Source: Actinacidiphila guanduensis (lineage in GTDB: Bacteria; Actinomycetota; Actinomycetes; Streptomycetales; Streptomycetaceae). Taken from it: a stretch of DNA of 64,000 nucleotides. Positions 18,268 through 27,656 of the stretch are shown in pieces. The notes beneath the pieces are model-generated. The model was not told the DNA's origin, made no database searches, and worked only from the letters and a program-made list of their open reading frames with translations. The DNA is taken from positions 204,204 to 268,203 of the forward strand of contig NZ_FNIE01000012.1 in NCBI RefSeq assembly GCF_900103985.1, in the 5' to 3' direction. Position 1 is the first letter of the stretch. Each line of letters begins with the position of its first letter. A program made the translations under genes and the position numbers.

Positions 18268-19605
18268 ATGTCGCACCCCGCCTCCCCCGGCCCCCACACG
18301 CCCCGCACCCCGCCCCCCGGGCCGCCGGCCCGTCCCGCCGGACCGCCCGGCGGCGCCACCGCGGCCGACCCGCCCGCGCGGCCCACCACGCCGCCCGGCG
18401 CCCCGCCCCGCCCCGCCTGGGACCCGCACCCGCACGGGACCCCGCCGCCCTGGCTGCGCCCGACCATCCGGATACGCCTGACCGTCCTGTACGGCGGCAT
18501 GTTCCTGATCGCCGGCGTGGTGCTGCTGTGGATCATCTACCTGCTGGCCGCCCAGGCGATCAACGAGGGCAGCTCCCTGCCGTTCCGGGTGACGTCCGCC
18601 CCGCTCACCATCGTGCCCAACTACTGCGTGGCCACCAGCAAGAGCAACGACATCGCCACCGCGGTCGCCACCTGCATGCAGCACCAGCGGGACATCGCGC
18701 TCAACACCCTGCTCAAGCGCTCGCTGCTGGCGCTGATCGGCCTTGCGGTGGTCGCCTTCGCCTTCGGCTACGTGATGGCCGGCCGCGTGCTCGCCCCGCT
18801 CGGCCGGATCACCCGCACCGCCCGCGGCGTCGTCAGCTCCGACCTCAAGCGCCGTATCGAGCTGGACGGCCCGGACGACGAGCTGAAGGAGCTCGCCGAC
18901 ACCTTCGACGGGATGCTGGACCGCCTGGAGCGCTCCTTCGACGCCCAGCGCCGCTTCGTGGCCAACGCCTCGCACGAGCTGCGCACCCCGCTGGCGATCA
19001 ACCGCACCCTGCTGGAGGTCCAGCTCGCCGATCCGGAGGTCTCGCCCGACCTCCAGCAGCTCGGCCGGACCCTGCTGGCCACCAACGAGCGCAGCGAGCA
19101 GCTGGTGGAGGGCCTGCTGCTGCTCGCCCGCAGCGAGAACGAGATCGTGGACCGCAAGCCCGTGGATCTCGCCGAGGCGGCCTCCAGAGCGCTGGAGCAG
19201 ACCCGCGCGGAGGCCGACGGGCGGCATGTGGAGCTGCGCGAGGCGCTGGCCCCCGCGGTCGTCCAGGGCAACGGCGTGCTGCTGGAGCGCATCGCGCTCA
19301 ACCTGGTGCAGAACGCCGTGCGCTACAACGAACCCGAGAACGGCTGGGTGGCGGTGACCACCAGTGCCGAGCCGGGGCACGCGCTGCTGGTGGTGGAGAA
19401 CACCGGGCCCGTGGTGCCGGCGTACGAGGTGGACACCATGTTCGAGCCCTTCCGGCGGCTGCGCTCCCAGCGCACCGGCAGCGACAAGGGCGTGGGCCTC
19501 GGCCTGTCCATCGCGCGTTCGGTGGCGCGGGCGCACGGCGGCGTGATCACGGCGGAGCCGCGCGAGGGCGGTGGCCTGGTGATGCGCGTGGCGATCCCGC
19601 TGTGA
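18268..19605 (+). CDS. cutS: Sensor histidine kinase CutS
   Basis: 445 residues. A ~70-residue Pro/Ala-rich cytoplasmic N-terminus is followed by TM1 (LTVLYGGMFLIAGVVLLWII), a short extracytoplasmic loop of ~60 residues with two Cys (NYCVATS, ATCMQH), TM2 (LLALIGLAVVAFAFGYVMAG), HAMP, the phospho-acceptor H-box FVANASHELRTPLAINRTL, the N-box NLVQNAVRYNE and the G-box KGVGLGLSIARS. The two loop cysteines suit a redox- or disulfide-sensing role. It is transcribed with cutR and followed by a small hairpin (GCTCCC/GGGAGC at 19623-19637). Confidence 0.92.
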   Translation: MSHPASPGPHTPRTPPPGPPARPAGPPGGATAADPPARPTTPPGAPPRPAWDPHPHGTPPPWLRPTIRIRLTVLYGGMFLIAGVVLLWIIYLLAAQAINEGSSLPFRVTSAPLTIVPNYCVATSKSNDIATAVATCMQHQRDIALNTLLKRSLLALIGLAVVAFAFGYVMAGRVLAPLGRITRTARGVVSSDLKRRIELDGPDDELKELADTFDGMLDRLERSFDAQRRFVANASHELRTPLAINRTLLEVQLADPEVSPDLQQLGRTLLATNERSEQLVEGLLLLARSENEIVDRKPVDLAEAASRALEQTRAEADGRHVELREALAPAVVQGNGVLLERIALNLVQNAVRYNEPENGWVAVTTSAEPGHALLVVENTGPVVPAYEVDTMFEPFRRLRSQRTGSDKGVGLGLSIARSVARAHGGVITAEPREGGGLVMRVAIPL

Positions 19606-20253
19606 GCGGGCCCGCGCGTGATGCTCCCGGTGGGAGCCGGGCCGCGGGCGCGCCACCGGCGCGGTGGGGGCGGGGTGCGGGCGAGGCATGGGCGACGCGA
19701 GGTGTGGGCAGCCGAGGTATGGGCAACTCCGCAGGAACCGCCCCGCAGACCGTCTGCGGCCCCGCCGGCAAGCCCGCGCAGGGCCCGTGAGCTGTCACGA
19801 TGTCCCGCCGGGCGGGCCGTACGGGCGACTGTGAAGCGTGTCACTCCGCGAATGCGGGCTGCGACCGGCGACGCGCCGGGGGCTGTTCGCTTTGCGAGTA
19901 ATCGCGGCATTCGTGCCGGGCGGCGAATCACTGTGACGCATTGCACACATCCCTCGCCCCGCCTGTACGCTCGGTGATCGCAGATCTGGGAGAAACGGCG
20001 GTAAATCCAATGTTTCCGCAGGTCATGATCACGGGAAGTACACGTGAAGGCAGTCGGGGCGGACGGGTTTCGGACCGCCACGGATCATGATCGGCCACCC
20101 GTGCGATCACCCCTTCAGGGGCGTTCTCGGGTGTCGATTGAGTAACGGGCCTTGATGTGAGGCAAAATCTCCGCCTCGGGTCGGGCACAAGTCCGGCCTC
20201 CCGCGCGTTACGTGCGCTGGAGACACCACAGACACCCACAGGGGGAGAGCGAA
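19606..20253. other. 648-bp gap upstream of the DUF4193 gene
   Basis: No supported gene. It holds a small hairpin just after cutS (19623-19637) and an A/T-richer segment at about 19950-20240 that should contain the promoter of the DUF4193 gene. Two TCATGATC-containing motifs (near 20022 and 20083) could be a regulator's paired sites; no regulator is identified. Confidence 0.4.
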
Positions 20254-20553
20254 ATGGCTACGGATTACGACACCCCACGCAAGACCGACGACGATGTCAA
20301 CGAGGACAGCATCGAGGAACTGAAGGCCCGGCGGAACGAGAAGTCCACCTCCGCCGTCGACGTCGACGAGTTCGACCAGGCCGAGTCCCTCGAGCTGCCC
20401 GGCGCCGACCTGTCCAACGAGGAGCTCTCGGTCCGCGTGCTGCCCCGGCAGGCGGACGAGTTCACCTGCATGAGCTGCTTCCTGGTGCACCACAGGAGCC
20501 AGCTCGCCTCGGAGAAGAACGGCAACCCGATCTGCCGCGACTGCGCGGCCTGA
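20254..20553 (+). CDS. DUF4193 family zinc-ribbon protein
   Basis: 99 residues. ATG at 20254 after GGGGGAGAG. The N-terminal two thirds are acidic and poorly structured (TDDDVNEDSIEEL, VDVDEFDQAE). The last third has two CxxC pairs, CMSC and CRDC, which together form a likely zinc ribbon. This small protein is widely conserved in actinobacteria downstream of cutRS. Some mycobacterial members have been described as transcription-associated, but I cannot assign a function from sequence alone. Confidence 0.88.
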   Translation: MATDYDTPRKTDDDVNEDSIEELKARRNEKSTSAVDVDEFDQAESLELPGADLSNEELSVRVLPRQADEFTCMSCFLVHHRSQLASEKNGNPICRDCAA

Positions 20554-20564
20554 CCAGCCGCGCC

Positions 20565-21344
20565 GTGACCGGGAACCGGGAAGGCCACGGGGACACCGAG
20601 CGGGGCCGGGCGGCCTCGCTCGCGGTGGCGGGCGCCCGCGGGATCGGCCGCGGGTTCGCCCGCGGCGCACGGGCCGGCGGCCGCATCGCCAGGGTCGGCA
20701 CCGGGTCCGTCGCCGAGCGGCTGATCGAGCTCGCCCCGCGCATCCCGGTGCGGGACCTGAGCACCCTGCAGAAGCAGTTCCCCGGGCTCGGGCCCGAGGA
20801 CATCGCGGACCGGCTGGTCGCCGCCGCGGTGAAGGGCACGATGTCGGTGGGCGCGGGTGTGGGCGCCACCGCCATGCTGCCGACCCCGCCGGTGATGCCG
20901 GCCGAGATCGCCGCCGAGACCCTGGGCGTGGCCGCGATCGAGTACAAGCTCATCGCCGAGCTGCACGAGGTCTACGGCCGTCGCGTCCCCGGCAGCGCCA
21001 GGAAGCGCGCCACCGCCTATCTGTGGGCGTGGACCGAGCAGCGCGGCGTCGACGTCCTGCGGCTGTCCACCCTGGGTGCCGCCGTCGGCAGCGGCATGAA
21101 GAAGGAGATGCGCCAGCGGCTGCTGCGGCGCACCGTCCGGCACGCCCCCTCGCTGACCCCGTTCATGGTCGGTGCGGCCGTCGGCGCCGCGATGAACCGG
21201 CGCGACACCCGCAAGGTCGCCGCGCGCGTGCGCCGCGACCTGCGGGCCCAGCAGATCCCCTGGTCGCTGCTCCCGAAGTCCGCGCTCAGCCCGCTGCCTT
21301 CGGCTCCGCCGGGGCCGCCGGCGCCGCCCCTCCCGCCGGCCTGA
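20565..21344 (+). CDS. Conserved actinobacterial hypothetical protein with Gly/Ala hydrophobic segments
   Basis: 259 residues from a GTG at 20565, 12 nt after the DUF4193 gene. It has two weakly hydrophobic Gly/Ala stretches (VGAGVGATAMLPTPPVMP and FMVGAAVGAAMNRRDTRK) and basic helical regions (RQRLLRRTVRH). It may be membrane-associated. The C-terminus is a proline-rich tail (PLPSAPPGPPAPPLPPA) whose coding sequence overlaps the oppositely transcribed DUF3093 gene by 59 bp. I do not recognise a catalytic motif. Confidence 0.78.
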   Translation: MTGNREGHGDTERGRAASLAVAGARGIGRGFARGARAGGRIARVGTGSVAERLIELAPRIPVRDLSTLQKQFPGLGPEDIADRLVAAAVKGTMSVGAGVGATAMLPTPPVMPAEIAAETLGVAAIEYKLIAELHEVYGRRVPGSARKRATAYLWAWTEQRGVDVLRLSTLGAAVGSGMKKEMRQRLLRRTVRHAPSLTPFMVGAAVGAAMNRRDTRKVAARVRRDLRAQQIPWSLLPKSALSPLPSAPPGPPAPPLPPA

Positions 21345-21789
21345 CCGCGCCGAGCGCGGCCGCGAGCCGCTTGGGCGAGCGCGTCGAGAGGTAGAGGTAG
21401 GGCGTCGGGTCGGCCGGGTCCGTCACCTCCACCCGCACCGCCGTGCGGACGTAGGAGCGCAGCAGCATGAAGGCCCGCGGATCCGCCTTGTAGGAGCGCC
21501 AGGCCACCGCCTCGGCCTCGTCCAGCACCACCGCCCCGCCCAGCGCCGACAGCGGGATGCGCGCCTTGCCGGCCACCAGGTAACCGGAGACCACCCGGAC
21601 CCGCGCGGAGCCGTAGGAGCTGATGCCGATCATCGAGGCGGCCGCGCCGGCCACCAGGCCGCCGAGCATGGCCGGCAGGCCGAAGGGGAAGAAGACGAGT
21701 GCCAGGCCCACCCCGGCCCCGATGGCCATCAGCCACCAGGAGCGCGGCACGGTGAGGCGTTCGTCGTAGGGCTGCGTCGCACCAGGCAT
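21286..21789 (-). CDS. DUF3093 family membrane protein
   Basis: 167 residues from the ATG at 21789. After a short polar start (YDERLTVPRSWW) come two adjacent hydrophobic segments, LMAIGAGVGLALVFFPFG and AMLGGLVAGAAASMIGIS, then a soluble PH-like domain with VVSGYLVAGKARIPLS. The Pro/Ala tail is antisense to the tail of the neighbouring gene. The family is actinobacterial, of unknown function, and commonly adjacent to dut. Confidence 0.83.
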   Translation of the reverse strand: MPGATQPYDERLTVPRSWWLMAIGAGVGLALVFFPFGLPAMLGGLVAGAAASMIGISSYGSARVRVVSGYLVAGKARIPLSALGGAVVLDEAEAVAWRSYKADPRAFMLLRSYVRTAVRVEVTDPADPTPYLYLSTRSPKRLAAALGAVRPAGGAAPAAPAEPKAAG

Positions 21790-21869
21790 GCCACAAGACT
21801 GCCATGCCCCGCTGTGCCCGCCGCCACGGACTGCCGGTGGGCAAAGGTTCCCGCGATAAGGTCTGCGGC

Positions 21870-22475
21870 GTGAGTGCAGCCACGACACCTCCGAGCCCGG
21901 GGCGGCAGGGACTTGCCCCGCCGCCGGACGCCGCCGCGCCCGTCCGGCATCCCGACGCCCCCGCGCCCGGTGAGCCGCTCGGCTCGCACTACGACGGCTG
22001 CTTCGGCTGCGGCACCGGGCAGCCGCACGGGCTGCACATGGCGATCACCGCCGGCGAGGGCGTCTGCGTCACGGCGGAGTTCACCGTCCGGCCCGAGCAC
22101 CAGGGCGCCCCCGGCCTCGCCCACGGCGGCGTGCTCGCCGCGGCGCTGGACGAGACGCTGGGCTCGCTGAGCTGGATGCTGCGGGTGATCGCCGTGACCG
22201 GCCGGCTGGAGTCGGACTTCGTACGCCCGGTGCCGGTGGGCACCACACTGCACCTGACCGCCCGCTGCACCGGCGTGGCCGGGCGCAAGATCCACAGCAC
22301 CGCCGAGGGCCGCATCGGCGGCCCCGACGGCCCGCTCGCGGTGCGCGCCGACGCCCTGTTCATCAAGGTCGAGCTGGACCACTTCACCCGCAACGGCCGC
22401 GCCGAGGAGATCAAGGCCGCCCTGGCCGACCCGGACCAGGTCAAGGTCGCCCGCGCCTTCGAGGTGAACCCGTGA
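21870..22475 (+). CDS. PaaI-type hotdog thioesterase
   Basis: 201 residues from a GTG at 21870. After a Pro-rich N-terminal ~45 residues, the hotdog domain contains YDGCFGCGTGQPHGL and the active-site turn GLAHGGVLAAALDETLG, the HGG motif of PaaI/acyl-CoA thioesterases. It probably hydrolyses an acyl-CoA; the natural substrate is not known. The stop overlaps the GTG of dut (GTGA), so the pair is translationally coupled. Confidence 0.86.
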   Translation: MSAATTPPSPGRQGLAPPPDAAAPVRHPDAPAPGEPLGSHYDGCFGCGTGQPHGLHMAITAGEGVCVTAEFTVRPEHQGAPGLAHGGVLAAALDETLGSLSWMLRVIAVTGRLESDFVRPVPVGTTLHLTARCTGVAGRKIHSTAEGRIGGPDGPLAVRADALFIKVELDHFTRNGRAEEIKAALADPDQVKVARAFEVNP

Positions 22476-22996
22476 CCCGGCCGCCCGTGGACGTGCTGCT
22501 GCGCCGGCTCGACGACTCCGTGCCGGTGCCCTCCTACGCGCACCCCGGCGACGCGGGCCTGGACCTGACCACCACCGAGGGCGCCGAACTCGCGCCCGGT
22601 GAGCGGGCCGTACTGCCCACCGGGATCGCCATGGCACTGCCCGACGGCTACGCGGCCTTCGTGCACCCGCGCTCGGGCCTGGCGGCCCGCTGCGGGGTGG
22701 CGATGGTGAATGCCCCGGGAACGGTGGATGCCGGGTACCGTGGAGAGATCAAGGTGATCGTGGTCAATCTCGACCCGCGCGAGACCGTCAGGTTCGAGCC
22801 GGGTGACCGGGTCGCCCAACTGGTCGTCCAGCAGGTCGAGCGGGTCCGCTTCCATGAAGTGGCGGAGCTGCCCGGCTCTGCCAGGGCCGCGGGGGGCTTC
22901 GGCTCCACGGGGGGTCACGCCGCGGTGCAGACACCGTCGGCGGGCACGTCCAGCAACGGATACGCATCGGTCGTCAGCGACCGGGAAGGACAGTGA
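22472..22996 (+). CDS. dut: Deoxyuridine 5'-triphosphate nucleotidohydrolase
   Basis: 174 residues. All five dUTPase motifs are readable: AGLDL (1), PRSGLA (2), GTVDAGYRGEI (3, with the catalytic Asp), RFEPGDRVAQLVV (4) and the C-terminal AAGGFGSTGG (5), which closes over the trimer active site. It cleaves dUTP to dUMP and pyrophosphate, keeping uracil out of DNA and feeding dTMP synthesis. It starts with GTG overlapping the thioesterase stop. Confidence 0.96.
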   Translation: MTRPPVDVLLRRLDDSVPVPSYAHPGDAGLDLTTTEGAELAPGERAVLPTGIAMALPDGYAAFVHPRSGLAARCGVAMVNAPGTVDAGYRGEIKVIVVNLDPRETVRFEPGDRVAQLVVQQVERVRFHEVAELPGSARAAGGFGSTGGHAAVQTPSAGTSSNGYASVVSDREGQ

Positions 22997-22998
22997 CC

Positions 22999-23769
22999 GT
23001 GTTCCGTCGTCGCAAGGAGCGCGAAGACGCCATCGACGAGCTCGACGAGGCCGAGGGCCCCGACGAGCAGGTCGAGGACACCCAGGAGCCGGACGACTCC
23101 GGCCAGCCGTCCGGGTACAGCCTTCCGCCCGCCCCGCGGCCCGACGGGCCCTGGGACGTCAGCGAGACCAAGGAGCCGGGCCAGGGCCGGGTCGACCTCG
23201 GCGGACTGTTCGTGCCCGGCGTGGACGGCATGGAGCTGCGGGTCGAGGTGGCCGGCGAGTCCATCGTGGCCGCCACCGTGGTGCTGCGCGACAGCGCCAT
23301 CCAGCTGCAGGCGTTCGCCGCACCGAAGTCCGAGGGCATCTGGGGCGAGGTGCGCGAGGAGATCGCCTCGGGCATCACCCAGCAGGGCGGCGTGGTGGAC
23401 GAGGTGGAGGGCCCGCTCGGCTGGGAGCTGCGCGCGCAGGTCCCCGTCCAGCTGCCCGACGGCACCAACGGGGTGCAGCTGGTGCGCTTCGTCGGCTGCG
23501 ACGGTCCGCGCTGGTTCCTGCGCGGGGTCATCTCCGGCCAGGGTGCGGTGCAGCCGGCCGCGGCCGGGGTGCTGGAGGCGATCTTCCGCGACACCGTCGT
23601 AGTCCGCGGCGAGGCCCCCATGGCCCCGCGCGACCCGATCGTCCTGAAGCTGCCCAACGACGCGCAGATGGTGCCGGACGGCGCCGCAGCCGAGCAGGCC
23701 GAGCCCTCGAAGTTCGGCGACGGCATCGACCCGATGCGGCGCGGCCCGGAGATCACCGAACTGCGCTGA
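22999..23769 (+). CDS. DUF3710 family protein
   Basis: 256 residues from the GTG at 22999. GGAAGGA at 22984-22990 is 8 nt before it, whereas the GTG at 22993 is too close. An acidic, disordered N-terminus (EREDAIDELDEAEGPDEQ) leads to a conserved domain with RVDLGGLFVPGVDGMELRVE, EGIWGEVREEIASGI and GCDGPRWFLRGVISGQGA. The actinobacterial family has unknown function and regularly follows dut. Confidence 0.88.
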   Translation: MFRRRKEREDAIDELDEAEGPDEQVEDTQEPDDSGQPSGYSLPPAPRPDGPWDVSETKEPGQGRVDLGGLFVPGVDGMELRVEVAGESIVAATVVLRDSAIQLQAFAAPKSEGIWGEVREEIASGITQQGGVVDEVEGPLGWELRAQVPVQLPDGTNGVQLVRFVGCDGPRWFLRGVISGQGAVQPAAAGVLEAIFRDTVVVRGEAPMAPRDPIVLKLPNDAQMVPDGAAAEQAEPSKFGDGIDPMRRGPEITELR

Positions 23770-23808
23770 GCCGCGGGGGAGTCCGCATCCCCGCTCCGCA
23801 CGACTTCA

Positions 23809-23835
23809 CGGCCCGCTGCCCACGGCAGCGGGCCG
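23809..23835. terminator. Terminator after the dut-DUF3710 unit
   Basis: A perfect 12-bp stem (23809-23820 with 23824-23835) closes on a 3-nt loop, 40 bp after the DUF3710 stop. A second, weaker GTAC-rich dyad follows at about 23838-23856. Confidence 0.75.
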
Positions 23836-23917
23836 CGGCGTACCGTACGGGTACGCTGCGGCCGGGCCTGTGAGCGGCAGGGCGGGCGCCAGCGGGGCTC
23901 AGGGGGAGGAGCAGCAG

Positions 23918-24676
<759 letters not shown>

Positions 24677-24770
24677 CCCGAGGCGGCCGCCGCGGACGGG
24701 CCCGTCCGGCGCCCTTCGCGGGTCCGCCGGGACCCTGGTGCTCCGGGAACCGGCCGGTACCCTTGAGGAT

Positions 24771-25169
24771 ATGAGTGGTGCCATCCGTTCCGACCGGCCA
24801 GCGGGCCGCTTCCGCCGCATGCTCGACCGTCTCTCCTCCTCCCCGGAAGAGCTGGACTCCGAGGAGCTGCAGCAGGACGCCCTCGCGACCGGCTGCACGC
24901 GGATCTGCGACTGCTCCGACCGCCAGATCGTCTCCGTGACCGGTACGCTGCGTACGGTCACGCTCCGTCCTCGGGCCGGCGTGCCGGCACTGGAGGCGGA
25001 GCTGTTCGACGGTTCGGCCGCACTGGACGTGGTGTGGCTGGGGCGCCGCAGCATCGTCGGCATAGAACCCGGGCGCATGATCCTCGCGTCCGGCCGGATC
25101 TCCATGAACCGGGGCCGTCCGGTGCTGTTCAACCCCAAGTACGAGCTGCGTCCGGTCGGACAGGAGTAA
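24771..25169 (+). CDS. OB-fold nucleic-acid-binding domain protein
   Basis: 132 residues. ATG at 24771 after TTGAGGAT. The N-terminus is helical and charged (GRFRRMLDRLSSSPEELDSEEL). The rest is a tRNA/helicase-type OB fold: IVSVTGTLRTVTLRPRAGVPAL, ELFDGSAALDVVWLGRRSI and ILASGRISMNRGRPVLFNPKYEL. The family is conserved in actinobacteria next to the DUF3159 gene, which follows 3 nt downstream. A nucleic-acid role is likely but unspecified. Confidence 0.87.
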   Translation: MSGAIRSDRPAGRFRRMLDRLSSSPEELDSEELQQDALATGCTRICDCSDRQIVSVTGTLRTVTLRPRAGVPALEAELFDGSAALDVVWLGRRSIVGIEPGRMILASGRISMNRGRPVLFNPKYELRPVGQE

Positions 25170-25172
25170 CAG

Positions 25173-25961
25173 GTGACGTCGATCCACGATGCGGGTCAGC
25201 CCCAGGGCGCCGATCCGTCGGAGCAGGGCGCCCACGTGGCCCCGGACGGGTCCGAGCAGGACCAGGAGGCCCGCGCGGTCACCGAGGCGGCGCTCTTCGA
25301 GGCGTTCGGCGGGGTGCGCGGCATGGTGGAGACCACCGTGCCCGGGCTGGTCTTCGTCGCGATCTACACGGTCGACCACGACATCAAGACCTCCGCGATC
25401 GCCTCGCTGGCGCTCTCGGTGGTGATGGGCGTGGCCCGGCTCGCCCGCAAGGACACCCTCAAGCACGCCTTCGGCGGGGTCTTCGGGGTCGCCTTCGGCG
25501 CGGTGTTCGCGATGATCTCGGGCAACGCCAAGAACTTCTACCTGCCCGGCATGCTCTACACGCTCGGCCTGGCGCTCGCCTACATCATCACCGCCGCGGC
25601 CCGTGTGCCGCTGCTCGGCCTGATCCTCGGGCCGATCTTCAAGGAGAACCTGTCCTGGCGGAAGCGCAACCCGGGCCGGCTGCGCGCGTACACCAAGGCC
25701 AGCTGGGCCTGGGGCCTGATCCTGCTGGCGAAGTCGGCGATCCTCTTCCCGCTGTACTGGTGGGGCAACGCCACGCAGCTGGGCTGGGTCAAGGTCGCCC
25801 TCGGCATCCCGCCCTTCCTGCTGTCGGTCTACCTCACCTGGATCTTCCTGGTGAAGGCGCCGCCGCCGATCGATGTGATCGCGGAGATGGAGGAGGCCGA
25901 GCGGGCCGAGAAGGCGGAGCGGGCCGAGAAGGAGCGGCAGGCGGGCTCGCTCTCCGGCTGA
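25173..25961 (+). CDS. DUF3159 family integral membrane protein
   Basis: 262 residues from a GTG at 25173. About 40 polar residues precede five or six TM segments, including ASLALSVVMGVARLA, HAFGGVFGVAFGAVFAM and FLLSVYLTWIFLVKA. The C-terminus is an acidic/basic Glu-Ala-Arg repeat (EEAERAEKAERAEK) predicted to be helical. The family is restricted to actinobacteria and has unknown function. The gene is coupled to the OB-fold gene. Confidence 0.88.
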   Translation: MTSIHDAGQPQGADPSEQGAHVAPDGSEQDQEARAVTEAALFEAFGGVRGMVETTVPGLVFVAIYTVDHDIKTSAIASLALSVVMGVARLARKDTLKHAFGGVFGVAFGAVFAMISGNAKNFYLPGMLYTLGLALAYIITAAARVPLLGLILGPIFKENLSWRKRNPGRLRAYTKASWAWGLILLAKSAILFPLYWWGNATQLGWVKVALGIPPFLLSVYLTWIFLVKAPPPIDVIAEMEEAERAEKAERAEKERQAGSLSG

Positions 25962-26017
25962 GCCGGGGCCCCTGCGGTTCTCCCGGCTTCCCGCTCTCCC
26001 GCGCGAGCACCCACGGC

Positions 26018-26052
26018 GGTGGCCCCGGACCTCTTCCAGGTCCGGGGCCACC
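26018..26052. terminator. Bidirectional terminator between DUF3159 and trkA genes
   Basis: A perfect 15-bp stem (26018-26032 with 26038-26052) with a 5-nt loop, CTTCC, sits midway between convergent genes. Confidence 0.85.
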
Positions 26053-26093
26053 TCCGTCGTGCACGCCCGTCGCGGGTGCGGTCTCCTGCGCGC

Positions 26094-26771
26094 TCAGTCC
26101 TCCGCGTCCGCCTCCTGCACCGACAACAGGTCCTCCAGCTGCTCCTCGCGGTGCGGCGCCGCGACGAACAGCAGCTCGTCGCCGGCCTCCAGCGAGTCGT
26201 CCTTGGCCGGGGTCAGCACCCGGTTGCCGCGGATGATGGTGACCAGCGAAGTGTCCGTCGGCCACTCCACGTCGCCGACCCGGGTGCCGACCAGCGCGGC
26301 CTCCTCCGGCAGGGTCAGCTCCACGAGGTTCGCGTCGCCCTGGCTGAAGCGCAGCAGCCGCACCAGGTCGCCGACGCTCACCGCCTCCTCCACCAGCGCC
26401 GACATCAGCCGCGGGGTGGACACGGCCACGTCCACGCCCCAGGACTCGTTGAACAGCCACTCGTTCTTGGGGTTGTTCACGCGGGCGACCACCCGCGGGA
26501 CCCCGTACTCGGTCTTGGCGAGCAGCGAGACCACCAGGTTGACCTTGTCGTCGCCGGTCGCCGCGATCACCACGTTGCACCGCTGGAGGGCGGCCTCGTC
26601 CAGCGAGGTGATCTCGCAGGCGTCGGCGAGCAGCCACTCGGCCTGCGGCACCCGCTCCACCGAGATCGAGGTCGGGTTCTTGTCGACGAGCAGCACCTCG
26701 TGCCCGTTCTCCAGCAGCTCGCCCGCGATGGAGCGGCCCACCGCGCCGGCCCCGGCGATCGCCACCCTCAT
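26094..26771 (-). CDS. TrkA-family K+ uptake regulator (RCK domain), second of pair
   Basis: 225 residues. MRVAIAGAGAVGRSIAGEL is a Rossmann NAD-binding start (GxGxxG) and VLLVDKNP carries the ribose-binding acidic residue. The C-terminal TrkA-C domain has TLPEEAALVGTRVGD and LEAGDELLFVA. Such proteins gate K+ channels or transporters from inside the cell by binding nucleotides. The ATG overlaps the stop of the upstream trkA-like gene (ATGA), so the two are probably made as partners. The last residues are acidic. Confidence 0.9.
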   Translation of the reverse strand: MRVAIAGAGAVGRSIAGELLENGHEVLLVDKNPTSISVERVPQAEWLLADACEITSLDEAALQRCNVVIAATGDDKVNLVVSLLAKTEYGVPRVVARVNNPKNEWLFNESWGVDVAVSTPRLMSALVEEAVSVGDLVRLLRFSQGDANLVELTLPEEAALVGTRVGDVEWPTDTSLVTIIRGNRVLTPAKDDSLEAGDELLFVAAPHREEQLEDLLSVQEADAED

Positions 26772-27436
26772 GAGTGCGCCTCCTCGGGCCCCTTGGCGAA
26801 CGCGGCCTCGACCTCGGCCACGCCGTCCGTGCGCATCATCACGTGCACGAGGTCGCCCTCCTGCAGCACGGTCTGCGAGGTCGGCAGCATGGCCTCGCCG
26901 AGCCGGGTGATGAACGCCACCCGCACCCCGGTCTCCTCCTGCAGCCGGCTCACCTTGTGGCCGATCCAGGCGGTGGAGGTGTGCACCTCGGCGAGCTGCA
27001 CCCCGCCGCTGGGGTCGCGCCACAGCGGCTCGGCACCCGAGGGCAGCAGCCGGCGCAGCATCTGGTCGGCGGTCCAGCGCACCGTGGCCACCGTGGGGAT
27101 GCCCAGCCGCTGGTAGACCTCGGCGCGCCTGGGGTCGTAGATCCGTGCCGCGACGTTCTCCACGGCGAACATCTCGCGCGCCACCCGGGCCGCGATGATG
27201 TTGGAATTGTCACCGCTGCTGACGGCGGCGAAAGCGCCCGCCTCCTCGATGCCGGCCTCACGCAGCGTGTCCTGGTCGAACCCGACTCCGGTCACCCGGC
27301 GGCCACCGAACCCGGAGCCCAGGCGGCGGAAGGCCGTCGGGTCCTGGTCGATCACCGCGACCGTATGACCATGCTGTTCGAGGGAGTGCGCGAGTGCGGA
27401 ACCCACTCTGCCGCATCCCATAATCACGACGTGCAC
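26768..27436 (-). CDS. TrkA-family K+ uptake regulator (RCK domain), first of pair
   Basis: 222 residues from a GTG at 27436. The Rossmann motif is VVIMGCGRVGSALAHSL, and VAVIDQDPTAFRRL follows beta-2. The TrkA-C half includes EVHTSTAWIGHKVSRLQEE and LQEGDLVHVMMR. It is divergent from the KimA-like permease 220 bp away, a pairing common in actinobacteria, and probably sets that transporter's activity. Direct regulation is inference from position. Confidence 0.9.
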   Translation of the reverse strand: MHVVIMGCGRVGSALAHSLEQHGHTVAVIDQDPTAFRRLGSGFGGRRVTGVGFDQDTLREAGIEEAGAFAAVSSGDNSNIIAARVAREMFAVENVAARIYDPRRAEVYQRLGIPTVATVRWTADQMLRRLLPSGAEPLWRDPSGGVQLAEVHTSTAWIGHKVSRLQEETGVRVAFITRLGEAMLPTSQTVLQEGDLVHVMMRTDGVAEVEAAFAKGPEEAHS

Positions 27437-27656
27437 GACCGTCCTTCCGGCTGTCAGCGTTCGTTCATCCGACCCTCGCCGACTGCAAAGTGCGCGTCAG
27501 CCGGCGTAAAGGTTGGTCCAAGCGTCTCAGACCGGGGCCCAAGCTACACACGCGCGGCAGGGCCCAGTAGGTTGCACGCCGCCGGTGCGGAAGTCCGCCA
27601 CACTCCATCCGGCACCGGGGGACCCGGGGCCCGGGGACATCCCTTAACATCGCGGG

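Noticed and set aside
27437..27656. c-di-AMP (ydaO) riboswitch in front of the KimA-like gene
   Set aside because: Bacillus kimA has one, but this short divergent gap shows no recognisable pseudo-symmetric riboswitch motifs.
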